From NCBI RefSeq assembly GCF_003946865.1, contig NZ_QXTH01000013.1, positions 1 to 64,000 on the forward strand: 64,000 nt of DNA, in the 5' to 3' direction. Of the stretch, positions 45,206 through 53,077 are shown one piece after another. A program made the position numbers and the translations under genes. Below the pieces are notes generated by a model that saw only the letters and a program-made list of their open reading frames with translations, did no database searches and was not told where the DNA came from. The stretch is from Antribacter gilvus (GTDB taxonomy: Bacteria > Actinomycetota > Actinomycetes > Actinomycetales > Cellulomonadaceae). Numbering within the stretch: position 1 is the stretch's first letter; the number at the start of each line of letters is the position of its first letter.

Positions 45206-46609
45206 TCACCCCTCGGGGCGTGCCCCGAAGACGATCTCGTCCCAGCTCGGCACCTGCGCACGCCCCTTGCGGGCGGGACGACGGCCCTGTGCCGTCTTGG
45301 GGCTCGCCTTGGGCTTGACCGGCTCCTCGGCCGACGGCGCCGGGGCTCGCGCGGCCGCGGCCGTCGCCGCCGCACGGGCGGGCTCGGGCTCCGGGATCTC
45401 CCAGCGGCTCGGACCCTCCCAGTCGAGGTCGGCGGCCTCGGGGGTCACCGGGCCGTTCGACTCGTCCGACAGCCCGGTGCCGCGACCGCGGTCGGGACCC
45501 GGGCCGTCGTCGGGCGGAGGTCCGGGGTGGCCGGTGCCGGCCGGGTGGCCCGAACGGCCGAGGGCCGCGCCGCCGTCCTGCCGGGGACCGACGCCGGGCA
45601 TGGACGGGCGTCCGGCGCCGCGCCGGGACCCGAGGTCGACCACGCTCGCCGCGGGCGCCGGAGCGTCGGCGGCGTCGTCGTCCGTGCCCGGGTGCCCGCC
45701 CGGGCCGCCGGACCCGCCGGACCCGGACGACCTGCCGGACCCGCTGCTCGGTCCACCGCCCGTGTCACCGGGCTGCCCGCCCCCGCCGCTCGGAGGCCGG
45801 CCGCCGCCCGCCCCGCGGCGGGGAGCCAGCTCGGCGAGCGTGAGCTCACCGAGCTCGAGCTCGTCGGGCCCGTCGGAGGGGTGCGCCGTGCCCGGGCGGC
45901 GTGAGGGCCGCTGGCCCCGGCGCTCGGACAGGTCGTCGAGGAGGAGGTCGGTGTCGTCGGACTCCGGGGCGGGCGGGCGCGTACGAGAGCGCCCCTCGGG
46001 CAGGGCGGAGACGCTGGAGAGGTGCTGCCCGCCGTCGTCGGGCAGCGCGAGCCAGCGTGCCTCGTCGTCGAGCGTGGTCACGACCATGCCGCGCGGGTCG
46101 AAGGTCCACCGGCCCACGCGGGCCTTGCCCGCCGTCTCGAACGAGACCTGGACCACCCAGGGCGCCATGCCGTCGCGCCGTGCCGTCCAGATGGCGTCCT
46201 CCGGGCGCACGCCTCGCGAGGCGAGGCGCGCGTCGACGAGCTCGCCGAGCGTCGTGGACGACCGGCTGTCGCCCTCCTCGCCGGCCACGGCCCGGGTCCG
46301 GACCCGGCGGATGGCGTGCTCACGCTCGGCCATCACGGGGTACTCGAAGCGCCGCACGTGCTCCACCGGGAGACCGGAGGCCTCTGCCAGCTCCTCGCAC
46401 GTGGACCCGGCGCGGAGCCGGGCCTGGATCTCCCGCGGGCGCAGCGTCGACTCCTCCTGGGCCCGGATGCTCTCGAGCCGAGGACGGTCGCCGCGGATGG
46501 CCGCGCGCAGGGCGTCGGTGATCGGCAGGGTGCTCTGGGTGCCGTCGGGTGCGGTGAGGACGAGGCGCTCACCGTCCTCGTGCAACCTCACGAGCTCCAG
46601 CTCGTCCAT
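45206..46609 (-). CDS. sepH: SepH, actinobacterial cell-division regulator
   Basis: The 467-residue protein has the conserved N-terminal DUF3071/SepH domain (about 1-170: 'LELVRLHEDGERLVLTAPDG', 'LRPREIQARLRAGSTCEELAEASGLPVEHVRRFEYPV' in two pieces, with a helix-turn-helix-like segment), then 'WTFDPRGMVVTTLDDEARWL'. A long Pro/Gly/Ser-rich disordered region follows, and a short conserved C-terminal tail, 'VPSWDEIVFGARPEG'. SepH binds FtsZ and stimulates its assembly. AAGGAGG lies 7 bases before ATG 46609. The gene is divergent from the TRIC-like gene. Confidence 0.92.
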   Translation of the reverse strand: MDELELVRLHEDGERLVLTAPDGTQSTLPITDALRAAIRGDRPRLESIRAQEESTLRPREIQARLRAGSTCEELAEASGLPVEHVRRFEYPVMAEREHAIRRVRTRAVAGEEGDSRSSTTLGELVDARLASRGVRPEDAIWTARRDGMAPWVVQVSFETAGKARVGRWTFDPRGMVVTTLDDEARWLALPDDGGQHLSSVSALPEGRSRTRPPAPESDDTDLLLDDLSERRGQRPSRRPGTAHPSDGPDELELGELTLAELAPRRGAGGGRPPSGGGGQPGDTGGGPSSGSGRSSGSGGSGGPGGHPGTDDDAADAPAPAASVVDLGSRRGAGRPSMPGVGPRQDGGAALGRSGHPAGTGHPGPPPDDGPGPDRGRGTGLSDESNGPVTPEAADLDWEGPSRWEIPEPEPARAAATAAAARAPAPSAEEPVKPKASPKTAQGRRPARKGRAQVPSWDEIVFGARPEG

Positions 46610-46774
46610 GCCGTCCTCCTTGCGAAAGGGATCACGCCCGAGACTGCCACCATGGCGCAAGATGACGGCGGAGGCGCGTCGGTGTGCCGCGTTGTCCGGC
46701 CCACTCCCGCGCATTTTGTCGTACTTCCTGGGTTCCTGCCCGCACGTGGGCTCCCGAGGGCCGATGATTGCCGC

Positions 46775-47425
46775 GTGGCGATCGACTCCGTCCTCGAGAT
46801 CATCGGGGTGTTCTTCGCGGCCCTCTCCGGAGGGCTCGCGGCCGTGCGCAAGAGCTTTGACGTCTTCGGGGTGGTGGTCCTGGCCTGGGCCGCGGGGCTC
46901 GGCGGAGGGATCCTGCGCGACGTCCTGATCGGCGACACGCCGCCGGTCGGCATCTCGGACCCCCGGCTCGTCGGGACGGCGCTCCTGGCCGGGGTCGTCA
47001 TCTTCTTCCTCCACCCGGGACTGGCCCGGATGCGCCCGGCGGTGGTGGCGCTCGACGCCGGGGCCCTGGCCTTCTTCGTGCTCCAGGGAACCACCAAGGG
47101 CCTGGAGCACGGTGCGGGCCTGCTCGCGTCGGTGGTCGTGGGCGTGCTGACCGGCATCGGCGGGGGAGTGCTGCGCGACATGCTCGTGGGCGAGATCCCC
47201 CTCGTCTTCGCCGACCGCCAGCTCTACGCGATCCCCGCTGTCGTGGGCGCGGGCCTCACGGCCACGCTCTGGCACTTCGACGCACTGACGGTCCTCACCC
47301 AGGCGGGCGTGGTGGTCGTGGTGCTCGGCTTCCGCCTCCTCTCGCTGTGGCGCGGCTGGGTCGCGCCGCAGGCCTCCCAGGGCTGGACGGGCAGGTGGGG
47401 TCGATTCGGGTCGGGCAGGATGTGA
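46775..47425 (+). CDS. Trimeric intracellular cation (TRIC) channel family protein
   Basis: The 216-residue membrane protein contains the duplicated UPF0126 motif: 'GLGGGILRDVLIGDTPPVG' in the first half and 'GIGGGVLRDMLVGEIPLVF' in the second, each with three hydrophobic helices. Prokaryotic TRIC proteins form trimeric K+-permeable channels; some members have been called glycine transporters. GTG 46775 begins MAIDSVLEIIGVFFAALSG. The stop overlaps or abuts the inositol-phosphatase-like gene. Confidence 0.85.
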   Translation: MAIDSVLEIIGVFFAALSGGLAAVRKSFDVFGVVVLAWAAGLGGGILRDVLIGDTPPVGISDPRLVGTALLAGVVIFFLHPGLARMRPAVVALDAGALAFFVLQGTTKGLEHGAGLLASVVVGVLTGIGGGVLRDMLVGEIPLVFADRQLYAIPAVVGAGLTATLWHFDALTVLTQAGVVVVVLGFRLLSLWRGWVAPQASQGWTGRWGRFGSGRM

Positions 47426-47427
47426 GC

Positions 47428-48309
47428 GTGACCGCTATCCCGCCCCTGCCCGACATCCCGCCCCTGCCCGACGACGTCTCCGTCACCTCCCTGCGCAAGC
47501 TCGCCGAGCGCCTGGCCACCACGGCCGGCGCGTACGTGCGTGAGCACCGGCCCGAGCACGTGGTCGTGGCCGACACGAAGTCGAGCGAGGTGGACCCGGT
47601 CACCGCGATGGACCGCGCGGTCGAGGAGCTGCTCCGGTCGATGATCGCCGCGGAGCGGCCGGACGACGCGATCCTCGGCGAGGAGGGCGACGACGTGGCC
47701 GGCACCAGCGGTCTCACGTGGGTGGTCGACCCGATCGACGGCACGGTGAACTACCTGTACGGGGTGGCGGGGTTCGCGGTGTCCGTCGCGGTCGTGGCGG
47801 GACCGCCCCGGCCGGGGGAGTGGACGCAGCTCGCCGGGTGCGTGCACTCGGTGCCCGACGGCCGCACGTGGACCGCCGGCCTGGGGGAGGGCGCCACCCG
47901 TGACGGCGTGCCGGTACGGGTCAGCACGCCCGCCTCCCTGGCGACGTCCCTGGTCGGCACCGGGTTCGGCTACGACGCGCGGCGGCGCACGCACCAGGCG
48001 CAGGTCCTGACCAGGCTGATCGGTCACGTCCGCGACATCCGCCGGCTGGGGGCCGCCTCGATCGACCTCTGCCTCCTCGCCGAGGGCGCCCTGGACCTCT
48101 ACTACGAGCGTGGTCTCAACCCGTGGGACGTCGCCGCAGGCTCGCTCGTGGCGAGCGAGGCGGGCGCGGTGGTCACCGGGCTGCACGGCCGGCCCGAGGG
48201 GATCGACATGACGGTCGTGGGCGGGCCGGGTCTTGTGCGGGAGCTCGTGGCGCTCCTCGAGGAGGCCGGGGCTGACGGCGACGGAGACCCTTCCGACAGG
48301 GTCGTGTGA
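47428..48309 (+). CDS. Inositol monophosphatase family protein
   Basis: The 293-residue protein shows the Li+-sensitive phosphatase signature: 'ILGEEGDD' (first metal Glu), 'VVDPIDGTVNYLYG' (Asp-x-Ile-Asp-Gly-Thr) and the C-terminal 'NPWDVAAGSLVASEAGAVV'. It hydrolyses inositol-1-phosphate or a related sugar phosphate, and could feed myo-inositol for mycothiol or phosphatidylinositol. GTG 47428 or GTG 47422 (overlapping the TRIC stop as GTGA) is the start. A proline-rich head (IPPLPDIPPLPDD) precedes the domain. Confidence 0.88.
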   Translation: MTAIPPLPDIPPLPDDVSVTSLRKLAERLATTAGAYVREHRPEHVVVADTKSSEVDPVTAMDRAVEELLRSMIAAERPDDAILGEEGDDVAGTSGLTWVVDPIDGTVNYLYGVAGFAVSVAVVAGPPRPGEWTQLAGCVHSVPDGRTWTAGLGEGATRDGVPVRVSTPASLATSLVGTGFGYDARRRTHQAQVLTRLIGHVRDIRRLGAASIDLCLLAEGALDLYYERGLNPWDVAAGSLVASEAGAVVTGLHGRPEGIDMTVVGGPGLVRELVALLEEAGADGDGDPSDRVV

Positions 48310-48658
48310 CACCAGCGTGAGCAGGATCACCCGGTCGATTTCTTGCCGATCCGATCGGGTGAGCCCGAGCTCGGCGAGAACACGTCATTGGGTCATTACC
48401 TAATGCATCGTTGCAGGTCAGGGCGGCGTGATGTGGCTAACACGCTCACATGTCGCATGCCTCCCGGATTTGGTGCACAATCCGGGGGCCGACTTGGGAA
48501 CAAAACCGGGGCCGCGTGCATTATCAGCGCGTACCCCCATACCGCGGCACAGCCGATCGGCTGTTGTCAAGGGTATGGCGCTCCGGCCCGGGGCGGCGTC
48601 AGTCCCTGGGACATCCCGACGTTCCGACGCGACGACCGAACCATTGGAGAACCACCAC
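48310..48658. promoter_or_regulatory. 349-base upstream region of the DUF4193 gene
   Basis: No gene is seen. Structures visible: an 18-bp imperfect palindrome ATTGGGTCATTACCTAAT (48387-48404), and a perfect 8-bp hairpin CCCGGATT/AATCCGGG with an 8-nt loop (48463-48486) that may end the upstream operon. An AT-richer stretch follows (48490-48520). The DUF4193 RBS is TTGGAGA at 48644-48650. A regulatory region for the abundant small protein is likely, but no promoter hexamers stand out. Confidence 0.5.
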
Positions 48659-48958
48659 ATGGCAACTGACTACGACGCCCCCCGCAAGACCGACGAGGAC
48701 GTCGAGCAGGACTCGATCCAGGAGCTGCAGGCTCGCCGCTCGGACAAGTCCTCTGGTGTTGTGGACGAGGACGAGACCGAGGCGGCGGAAGGCTTCGAGC
48801 TGCCCGGCGCCGACCTCTCCGGCGAAGAGCTCTCCGTCCGCGTGCTCCCGCGCCAGGCGGACGAGTTCACCTGCTCGAGCTGCTTCCTGGTGCACCACCG
48901 GAGCCAGCTCGCCTACGAGCGCAACGGGCAGCAGATCTGCACCGAGTGCGCCGCCTGA
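48659..48958 (+). CDS. DUF4193 family protein (zinc-ribbon-like)
   Basis: The 99-residue acidic protein begins MATDYDAPRKTDEDVEQDSI and ends with a four-cysteine cluster: 'FTCSSCFLVHHRSQLA' and 'QICTECAA'. The family is restricted to actinobacteria and is highly conserved; the spacing suggests a small zinc ribbon like that of RNA-polymerase-binding proteins. Its role is unknown. GGAGA lies 9 bases before ATG 48659. A foldback repeat follows 23 bases after its stop. Confidence 0.88.
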   Translation: MATDYDAPRKTDEDVEQDSIQELQARRSDKSSGVVDEDETEAAEGFELPGADLSGEELSVRVLPRQADEFTCSSCFLVHHRSQLAYERNGQQICTECAA

Positions 48959-48981
48959 GGCCGGAGCGAACCGCAGGGTGG

Positions 48982-49128
48982 GGGCCGAGGAACGAGGCAC
49001 CCGCCCGGAGGTGAGTGCAGGGCTCAGGTGGCAGAAGGTGCGGCCTGAGGCTGGACGGCTCTGCCTGAGACCGGACCCTCGACGACCAGGCTGTCACGGG
49101 AACGTGGCAGCCTTTGTCGTTCCTCGGG
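48982..49128. repeat. Foldback repeat element, copy 2
   Basis: It starts with the same 19 bases as 29630-29648, followed by a variant of the same small hairpin (CCGCC-cgga-GGTGAG). It ends TTGTCGTTCCTCGGG, whose TCGTTCCTCGG (49117-49127) is the exact reverse complement of CCGAGGAACGA (48985-48995). About 147 bp, noncoding, between the convergent DUF4193 and DUF3093 genes. Confidence 0.7.
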
Positions 49129-49180
49129 TCGGCCGACCGGCGGCCCCCGGGTCGGCGACGCCCCCGGGCCCGGTGGTGAG

Positions 49181-49639
49181 CTACCGGGCGCCCGAGATCG
49201 CGGCGACCAGGCGGTCGGGCCGGCGGGTGGAGACGAGCCAGTAGGGCGCCGGGTCGGACGGGTCGTCCAGGGCCACCTTGACGCCGGTACGGGCCCATGC
49301 GCGCAGGCAGACGTATGCGCGGCCGTCGAGGCCGGGCCCCAGCTCGTGGCGCATCGCCTCGACGTCCAGCGGCACCGGGTCCCCGAGCAGCCGGACCGGG
49401 ACACGTGCCGAGCCGGCCCGCAGCTCGCCGTCGGCCACCTCCACCACGGGTGACGTCAGGGCGAGGGCGACCACGCACGCGACGCACACCGCGATCCCCG
49501 CGATCCCGCCCAGCAGATGGTCCACGGGCCAGAGGGCGATCGCGGCGATCGCGCCGAGGCCGACCGTCCCGAGCCAGCCGCCCGGTCCGGGCAGCAGTCG
49601 CTCACGGAAGTCGGAGGTGGTCGGGGTGGCGCCGCTCAT
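49181..49639 (-). CDS. DUF3093 family membrane protein
   Basis: The 152-residue protein has two hydrophobic helices close together (about 22-40 and 44-62), then a soluble part with 'RVPVRLLGDPVPLDVEAMRHELGPGLD' and 'PYWLVSTRRPDRLVAAI'. It matches the actinobacterial DUF3093 family, typically located beside dut and DUF4193 as here. Function unknown. ATG 49639 begins MSGATPTTSDFRERLLP; the gene is divergent from dut. Confidence 0.88.
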   Translation of the reverse strand: MSGATPTTSDFRERLLPGPGGWLGTVGLGAIAAIALWPVDHLLGGIAGIAVCVACVVALALTSPVVEVADGELRAGSARVPVRLLGDPVPLDVEAMRHELGPGLDGRAYVCLRAWARTGVKVALDDPSDPAPYWLVSTRRPDRLVAAISGAR

Positions 49640-49717
49640 GAGGACATCATCCCAGCCCGCGGCGGGTCGGAGGACGTCCGCGGCGCTTGTCGCGCCTGGT
49701 TGGCGTACAGTTCCCGC

Positions 49718-50206
49718 GTGCCTCACGACGACGGCAGCACGGTTGACGTGCTCCTCCGCCTGCTCGACGACGGCGTCCCCGTCCCCTCCTACGCCCACCC
49801 GGGCGACGCGGGCGCGGACCTGGTGACCACCGTGGACGTCGAGATCCCGCCCCAGGGCCGGGTGACCGTCCCCACGGGCGTCGCCATCGCCCTGCCCGAC
49901 GGCTATGCGGCCTTCGTGCATCCTCGGTCGGGCCTCGCCGCGCGGCACGGGATCACGATCGTGAACGCGCCGGGCACCGTCGACGCCGGGTACCGCGGCG
50001 AGATCAAGGTGACGCTCCTCAACACCGACCCCGGCGAGCCCGTCCGGCTCTCGCGTGGCGACCGCGTCGCCCAGCTCGTGATCCAGAAGGTCGAGCGGGC
50101 GCGGTTCCTGCAGGCCGAGACGCTCCCCGGGTCGCACCGCGGCGACGGCGGCTTCGGGTCGAGCGGAGGCTGGGCCACGTCCGGCGTGGCGCCGAGCGCG
50201 GACTAG
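49718..50206 (+). CDS. dut: Deoxyuridine 5'-triphosphate nucleotidohydrolase
   Basis: The 162-residue dUTPase has all five motifs: 'DAGADLVTT' (1), 'HPRSGLAARHG' (2), 'GTVDAGYRGEI' (3, with the catalytic Asp), 'RGDRVAQLVI' (4) and 'RGDGGFGSSG' (5). The trimeric enzyme hydrolyses dUTP to dUMP and PPi. GTG 49718 follows a TACAGT that could be a -10 element only 6 bases upstream, so the transcript may be leaderless. It heads a run with DUF3710, the OB-fold gene and DUF3159. Confidence 0.93.
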   Translation: MPHDDGSTVDVLLRLLDDGVPVPSYAHPGDAGADLVTTVDVEIPPQGRVTVPTGVAIALPDGYAAFVHPRSGLAARHGITIVNAPGTVDAGYRGEIKVTLLNTDPGEPVRLSRGDRVAQLVIQKVERARFLQAETLPGSHRGDGGFGSSGGWATSGVAPSAD

Positions 50207-50296
50207 TGTTGAAACCGGCGGCACGTGCCGCCGGGAGCGAGCGTCGCACGGGACGTGCGGCGCCATGAGCGATGTGACGAGAGAAGGAGTCGGACT

Positions 50297-51046
50297 GTGG
50301 GTCTGTTCCGCCGGAGTGCAGCGAACGAGCCTGCCCAGGACGAGGCTGCCGAGAGCGAGAGCCGCCCGGCCTGGGACTCGGTGGCGTCCGAGCGGGAGCG
50401 TCCCGCTCAGGGACCGTTCGACCGGTCGCAGGTGGACCAGACCGGCCCGCGCGTGGACCTCGGCGCCATCTGGCTGCCCGTGCTGCCCGGCCTCGAGCTG
50501 CGCATGGAGATCGACAAGAAGACGCAGAAGGTCACGGGGGTGACGGCCGCGCTCGCGGGTTCCACCCTCCAGGTGCAGGCGTTCGCCGCTCCCCGCACCG
50601 ACGGCATCTGGGACGAGATCCGGGCCGAGCTGGCCACGTCCGTGGCGCAGCAGGGCGGCACCGTGGACGACGTGCCGGGCGTGTTCGGGCGCGAGCTCCT
50701 CGTGCGCCTGCCCGCGACGGACCAGGAGGGCAAGCCCGCCGTCCGCCCGGCCCGCTTCGTCGGTGTCGACGGGCCCCGCTGGTTCCTCCGCGGCGTGCTC
50801 TCGGGCAAGGCGGCGCTGGACCACGAGGCGGCCCGGCAGCTCGAGTCGGTGTTCGCCAACATCGTCGTGGTGCGCGACCAGAGCCCCCGCCCCCCGCGGG
50901 ACCTGCTCACGCTGACCCTTCCGAAGGCTCCCGGCCAGCGCGGCGAGGCCGGCGCTCCGGCGGCCACTGCGGGGCTCGAGGGCGTCACCCCGCAGGTGCC
51001 GTTCGACCCGCTGAAGCGCGGCCCGGAGATCACCGAGATCCGCTGA
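50297..51046 (+). CDS. DUF3710 family protein
   Basis: The 249-residue protein has an acidic N-terminus (residues 8-45), then 'FDRSQVDQTGPRVDLGAIWLPVLPGLELRMEIDKKT', 'LRVEAFAAPRTDGIWDEIR'-like sequence, and 'RFVGVDGPRWFLRGVLSG'. This matches the actinobacterial DUF3710 family, always near dut. Role unknown; no membrane segments. GTG 50297 has GAAGGAG 7 bases upstream. Confidence 0.87.
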   Translation: MGLFRRSAANEPAQDEAAESESRPAWDSVASERERPAQGPFDRSQVDQTGPRVDLGAIWLPVLPGLELRMEIDKKTQKVTGVTAALAGSTLQVQAFAAPRTDGIWDEIRAELATSVAQQGGTVDDVPGVFGRELLVRLPATDQEGKPAVRPARFVGVDGPRWFLRGVLSGKAALDHEAARQLESVFANIVVVRDQSPRPPRDLLTLTLPKAPGQRGEAGAPAATAGLEGVTPQVPFDPLKRGPEITEIR

Positions 51047-51070
51047 GGCAGCGGAGGAACGGGGAGAGCC

Positions 51071-51439
51071 ATGACGCTGAGAGCCGTCGTGAAGAACGTG
51101 CTGGCCTCCAACGAGGAGGTCCGCGCGGAGGAGGAGCGCACCGACGCGGCCACCAACCGTGGTTGCTCCGCCGTCGCGAGCCTGACGGAACGTCGGCGGG
51201 GCAAGGCCGCCGGCGTTCTCCGCTCCGTGGTGCTGCGCCCGCGTGAGGGCGTGCCCACCGTGGAGGCCGAGCTCTACGACGGCTCGGGCTCCCTGGACCT
51301 CGTATGGCTCGGCCGCCGCACCATCGCCGGGATCGACCCCGGGCGCCGCATCCGTGTCGAGGGCATGGTCTGCGACGTCGGCGGGCGACGCACCATGTTC
51401 AACCCGCGCTACGAGCTGCGCCCGCGCCAGGACGAGTGA
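51071..51439 (+). CDS. OB-fold nucleic-acid-binding protein
   Basis: The 122-residue protein contains an OB-fold (about 45-118): 'KAAGVLRSVVLRPREGVPTVEAELYDGSGSLDLVWLGRRTIAGIDPGRRIRVEG' in pieces, ending 'FNPRYEL'. This is the single-domain tRNA-anti/RecG-wedge-like OB-fold found between DUF3710 and DUF3159 in actinobacteria. Nucleic-acid binding is a fold-level inference. GGAGGAACGGGGAG precedes ATG 51071. Confidence 0.85.
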   Translation: MTLRAVVKNVLASNEEVRAEEERTDAATNRGCSAVASLTERRRGKAAGVLRSVVLRPREGVPTVEAELYDGSGSLDLVWLGRRTIAGIDPGRRIRVEGMVCDVGGRRTMFNPRYELRPRQDE

Positions 51440-51482
51440 CGCGCGCTCCAGCCTGTGGGGCGCGTCGGGCAGAATGGGCAGC

Positions 51483-52286
51483 ATGACTGACACGCCTGGT
51501 CCTGAGTCCGCCGGCAGCGAGACCACCCGTACGGGCGTGCGCGCCGTGACGGCCGACTCCTTCTCCCTGGCCGACGCCGTAGGCGGGGTGCGCGGGCTCG
51601 CGGAGTCGGTGGCGCCGGGCCTCGTCTTCGTGGTCGCGTACGTGACGACGCGCGACCTGATGATCTCGATCGTGGCCTCCGCCGGGGTGGCCGTGCTGGC
51701 CACCGTGGTGCGTCTGCTGCAGCGCACCCCGGTGACGCAGGCGGTCGGTGGGCTGCTGGGCATCGTCGTCGGCGTGATCTGGGCGTGGACCTCCGGCGAG
51801 GCCGAGGACTTCTACCTTCCCGGTCTGTGGACCAACGCGATCTACGGCGTGGTGCTCCTCGTGACCGTCCTCATCCGGTGGCCCGCGGTCGGCTTCGTCG
51901 TCGAGGCCCTCCGCACGGGGTGGAGCCCCGACGCGCTGAAGACCGAGGCGAGCGACGCGCCCGGGGCGACCGGTCCGGCGTCGGGCAGCGACGACGACGC
52001 ACCCCGCGACGACGCGGCCGGCGACGACGCGGCCGACGACGACCAGCCCAGCCCGTTCGCGGGCCTCACCGCCTGGCGTGACGACCCGGCGAAGGTGCGC
52101 CGCTACTCGATCGCGACGTGGCTGTGGGTGGGCATGTTCGCGCTGCGCCTGGCGGTCAAGGTGCCCCTCTACTTCGCGGGCGACGTCGCCTGGCTGGGCA
52201 CGTTCCACCTGGTCCTGGGCGTGCCGCTGTGGGCGCTCGTGCTGTTCCTCACCTGGGTCGTGGTGCGCGCGCCGCGCACCGCCTGA
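51483..52286 (+). CDS. DUF3159 family membrane protein
   Basis: The 267-residue protein has an N-terminal soluble head, then hydrophobic segments near 40-60, 62-80, 84-102, 115-135 and two more after a Asp/Ala-rich cytosolic loop (about 160-190, 'SDDDAPRDDAAGDD'). It matches the actinobacterial DUF3159 family, which resembles intracellular septation protein A. Function unknown. ATG 51483 begins MTDTPGPESAG. A perfect palindromic hairpin includes the stop codon. Confidence 0.85.
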   Translation: MTDTPGPESAGSETTRTGVRAVTADSFSLADAVGGVRGLAESVAPGLVFVVAYVTTRDLMISIVASAGVAVLATVVRLLQRTPVTQAVGGLLGIVVGVIWAWTSGEAEDFYLPGLWTNAIYGVVLLVTVLIRWPAVGFVVEALRTGWSPDALKTEASDAPGATGPASGSDDDAPRDDAAGDDAADDDQPSPFAGLTAWRDDPAKVRRYSIATWLWVGMFALRLAVKVPLYFAGDVAWLGTFHLVLGVPLWALVLFLTWVVVRAPRTA

Positions 52287-52305
52287 GCCCCGGCGCCGGG
52301 GCTCA
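52284..52305. terminator. 22-bp perfect palindrome, bidirectional terminator
   Basis: TGAGCCCCGGCGCCGGGGCTCA is a perfect palindrome that includes the DUF3159 TGA and lies 11 bases before the stop of the convergent TrkA-type gene. As RNA it can fold back in either direction, so it can serve both genes. Confidence 0.7.
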
Positions 52306-52315
52306 GGGGCCAGGC

Positions 52316-53077
52316 TCAGGGAGCCGGCGACGCCTCAGGCGACGTCTTAGGCGACGCCTCGGGCGACGCCTCGGGCGACGCCTCGGGCGACGCCTCGGGC
52401 GACGTCTCGGGCGACGCCTCCGGCGTGAGCAGCCGCTGCAGCGCCTCCTCGTCCACGTCGCGGCCGGTGACGAGCAGCAGCTCGTCGCCCGCCTCGAGCG
52501 TGTCGTCGCTGCTGGGCGCGATGGGGCGCCCGTCGCGGACGATGGCCGCGAGCGCCGTGTCGACGGGCCAGGCGACCTGGCCCACGCGGGTGCCTGCCAG
52601 GGGTGAGCCGGCGGGGAGCGTCAGCTCGAGGATGTCCGCGCCGGACTGGTGGAAGGTGAAGATCCGCACCAGGTCGCCGACGGCCACGGCCTCCTCGACC
52701 ATGGCCGTCATGATGCGCGGCGTGGACACCGCCACGTCCACGCCCCAGGACTGGTCGAACATCCACTCGTTCTTGGGGTTGTTCACCCGGGCGACGGTGC
52801 GCGGCACGCCGAACTCCGTCTTGGCGAGCAGCGACACCACGAGGTTGACCTTGTCGTCGCCGGTGGCGGCGACCACCACGTCGCAGCTCTCCAGCTCGGC
52901 GCTCTCCAGGGACGAGAGCTCGCAGGCGTCCGCGAGGATCCAGTCGGCCTCGGGCACCTGGGCCACACGCATGGCGGCCGGGCTCTTGTCGACGAGCAGG
53001 ACGTCGTGGTCGTGACCGATGAGCTCCCGGGCGATCGAGCGCCCCACCGATCCGGCGCCGACGATGACGACGCGCAT
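52316..53077 (-). CDS. TrkA-type potassium uptake regulatory protein, second copy
   Basis: The 253-residue protein has an RCK N-domain with the NAD-binding GAGSVGRSIA at the start and 'DVVVAATGDDKVNLVVSLLAK' (residues ~65-85), and an RCK C-domain (about 140-220). The C-terminus is unusual: about 34 residues of degenerate Ser-Pro-Glu-Ala repeats (PEASPETSPEASPEASP...) encoded by eight 12-bp units. ATG 53077 overlaps the stop of the other TrkA gene (TGATG), with AAGGAGGAC upstream, so the pair is co-translated. The two probably form a hetero-oligomer that gates a K+ transporter. Confidence 0.9.
   Translation of the reverse strand: MRVVIVGAGSVGRSIARELIGHDHDVLLVDKSPAAMRVAQVPEADWILADACELSSLESAELESCDVVVAATGDDKVNLVVSLLAKTEFGVPRTVARVNNPKNEWMFDQSWGVDVAVSTPRIMTAMVEEAVAVGDLVRIFTFHQSGADILELTLPAGSPLAGTRVGQVAWPVDTALAAIVRDGRPIAPSSDDTLEAGDELLLVTGRDVDEEALQRLLTPEASPETSPEASPEASPEASPEASPKTSPEASPAP
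52326..52421. repeat. Eight 12-bp tandem units in the trkA-like gene
   Basis: Eight copies of GGCGACGCCTCG (with small variants such as GTCTTA and GTCTCG) run head to tail and encode Pro-Glu-Ala-Ser/Pro-Glu-Thr-Ser repeats at the C-terminus of the second TrkA protein. Such repeats commonly vary in number between strains. Confidence 0.85.
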
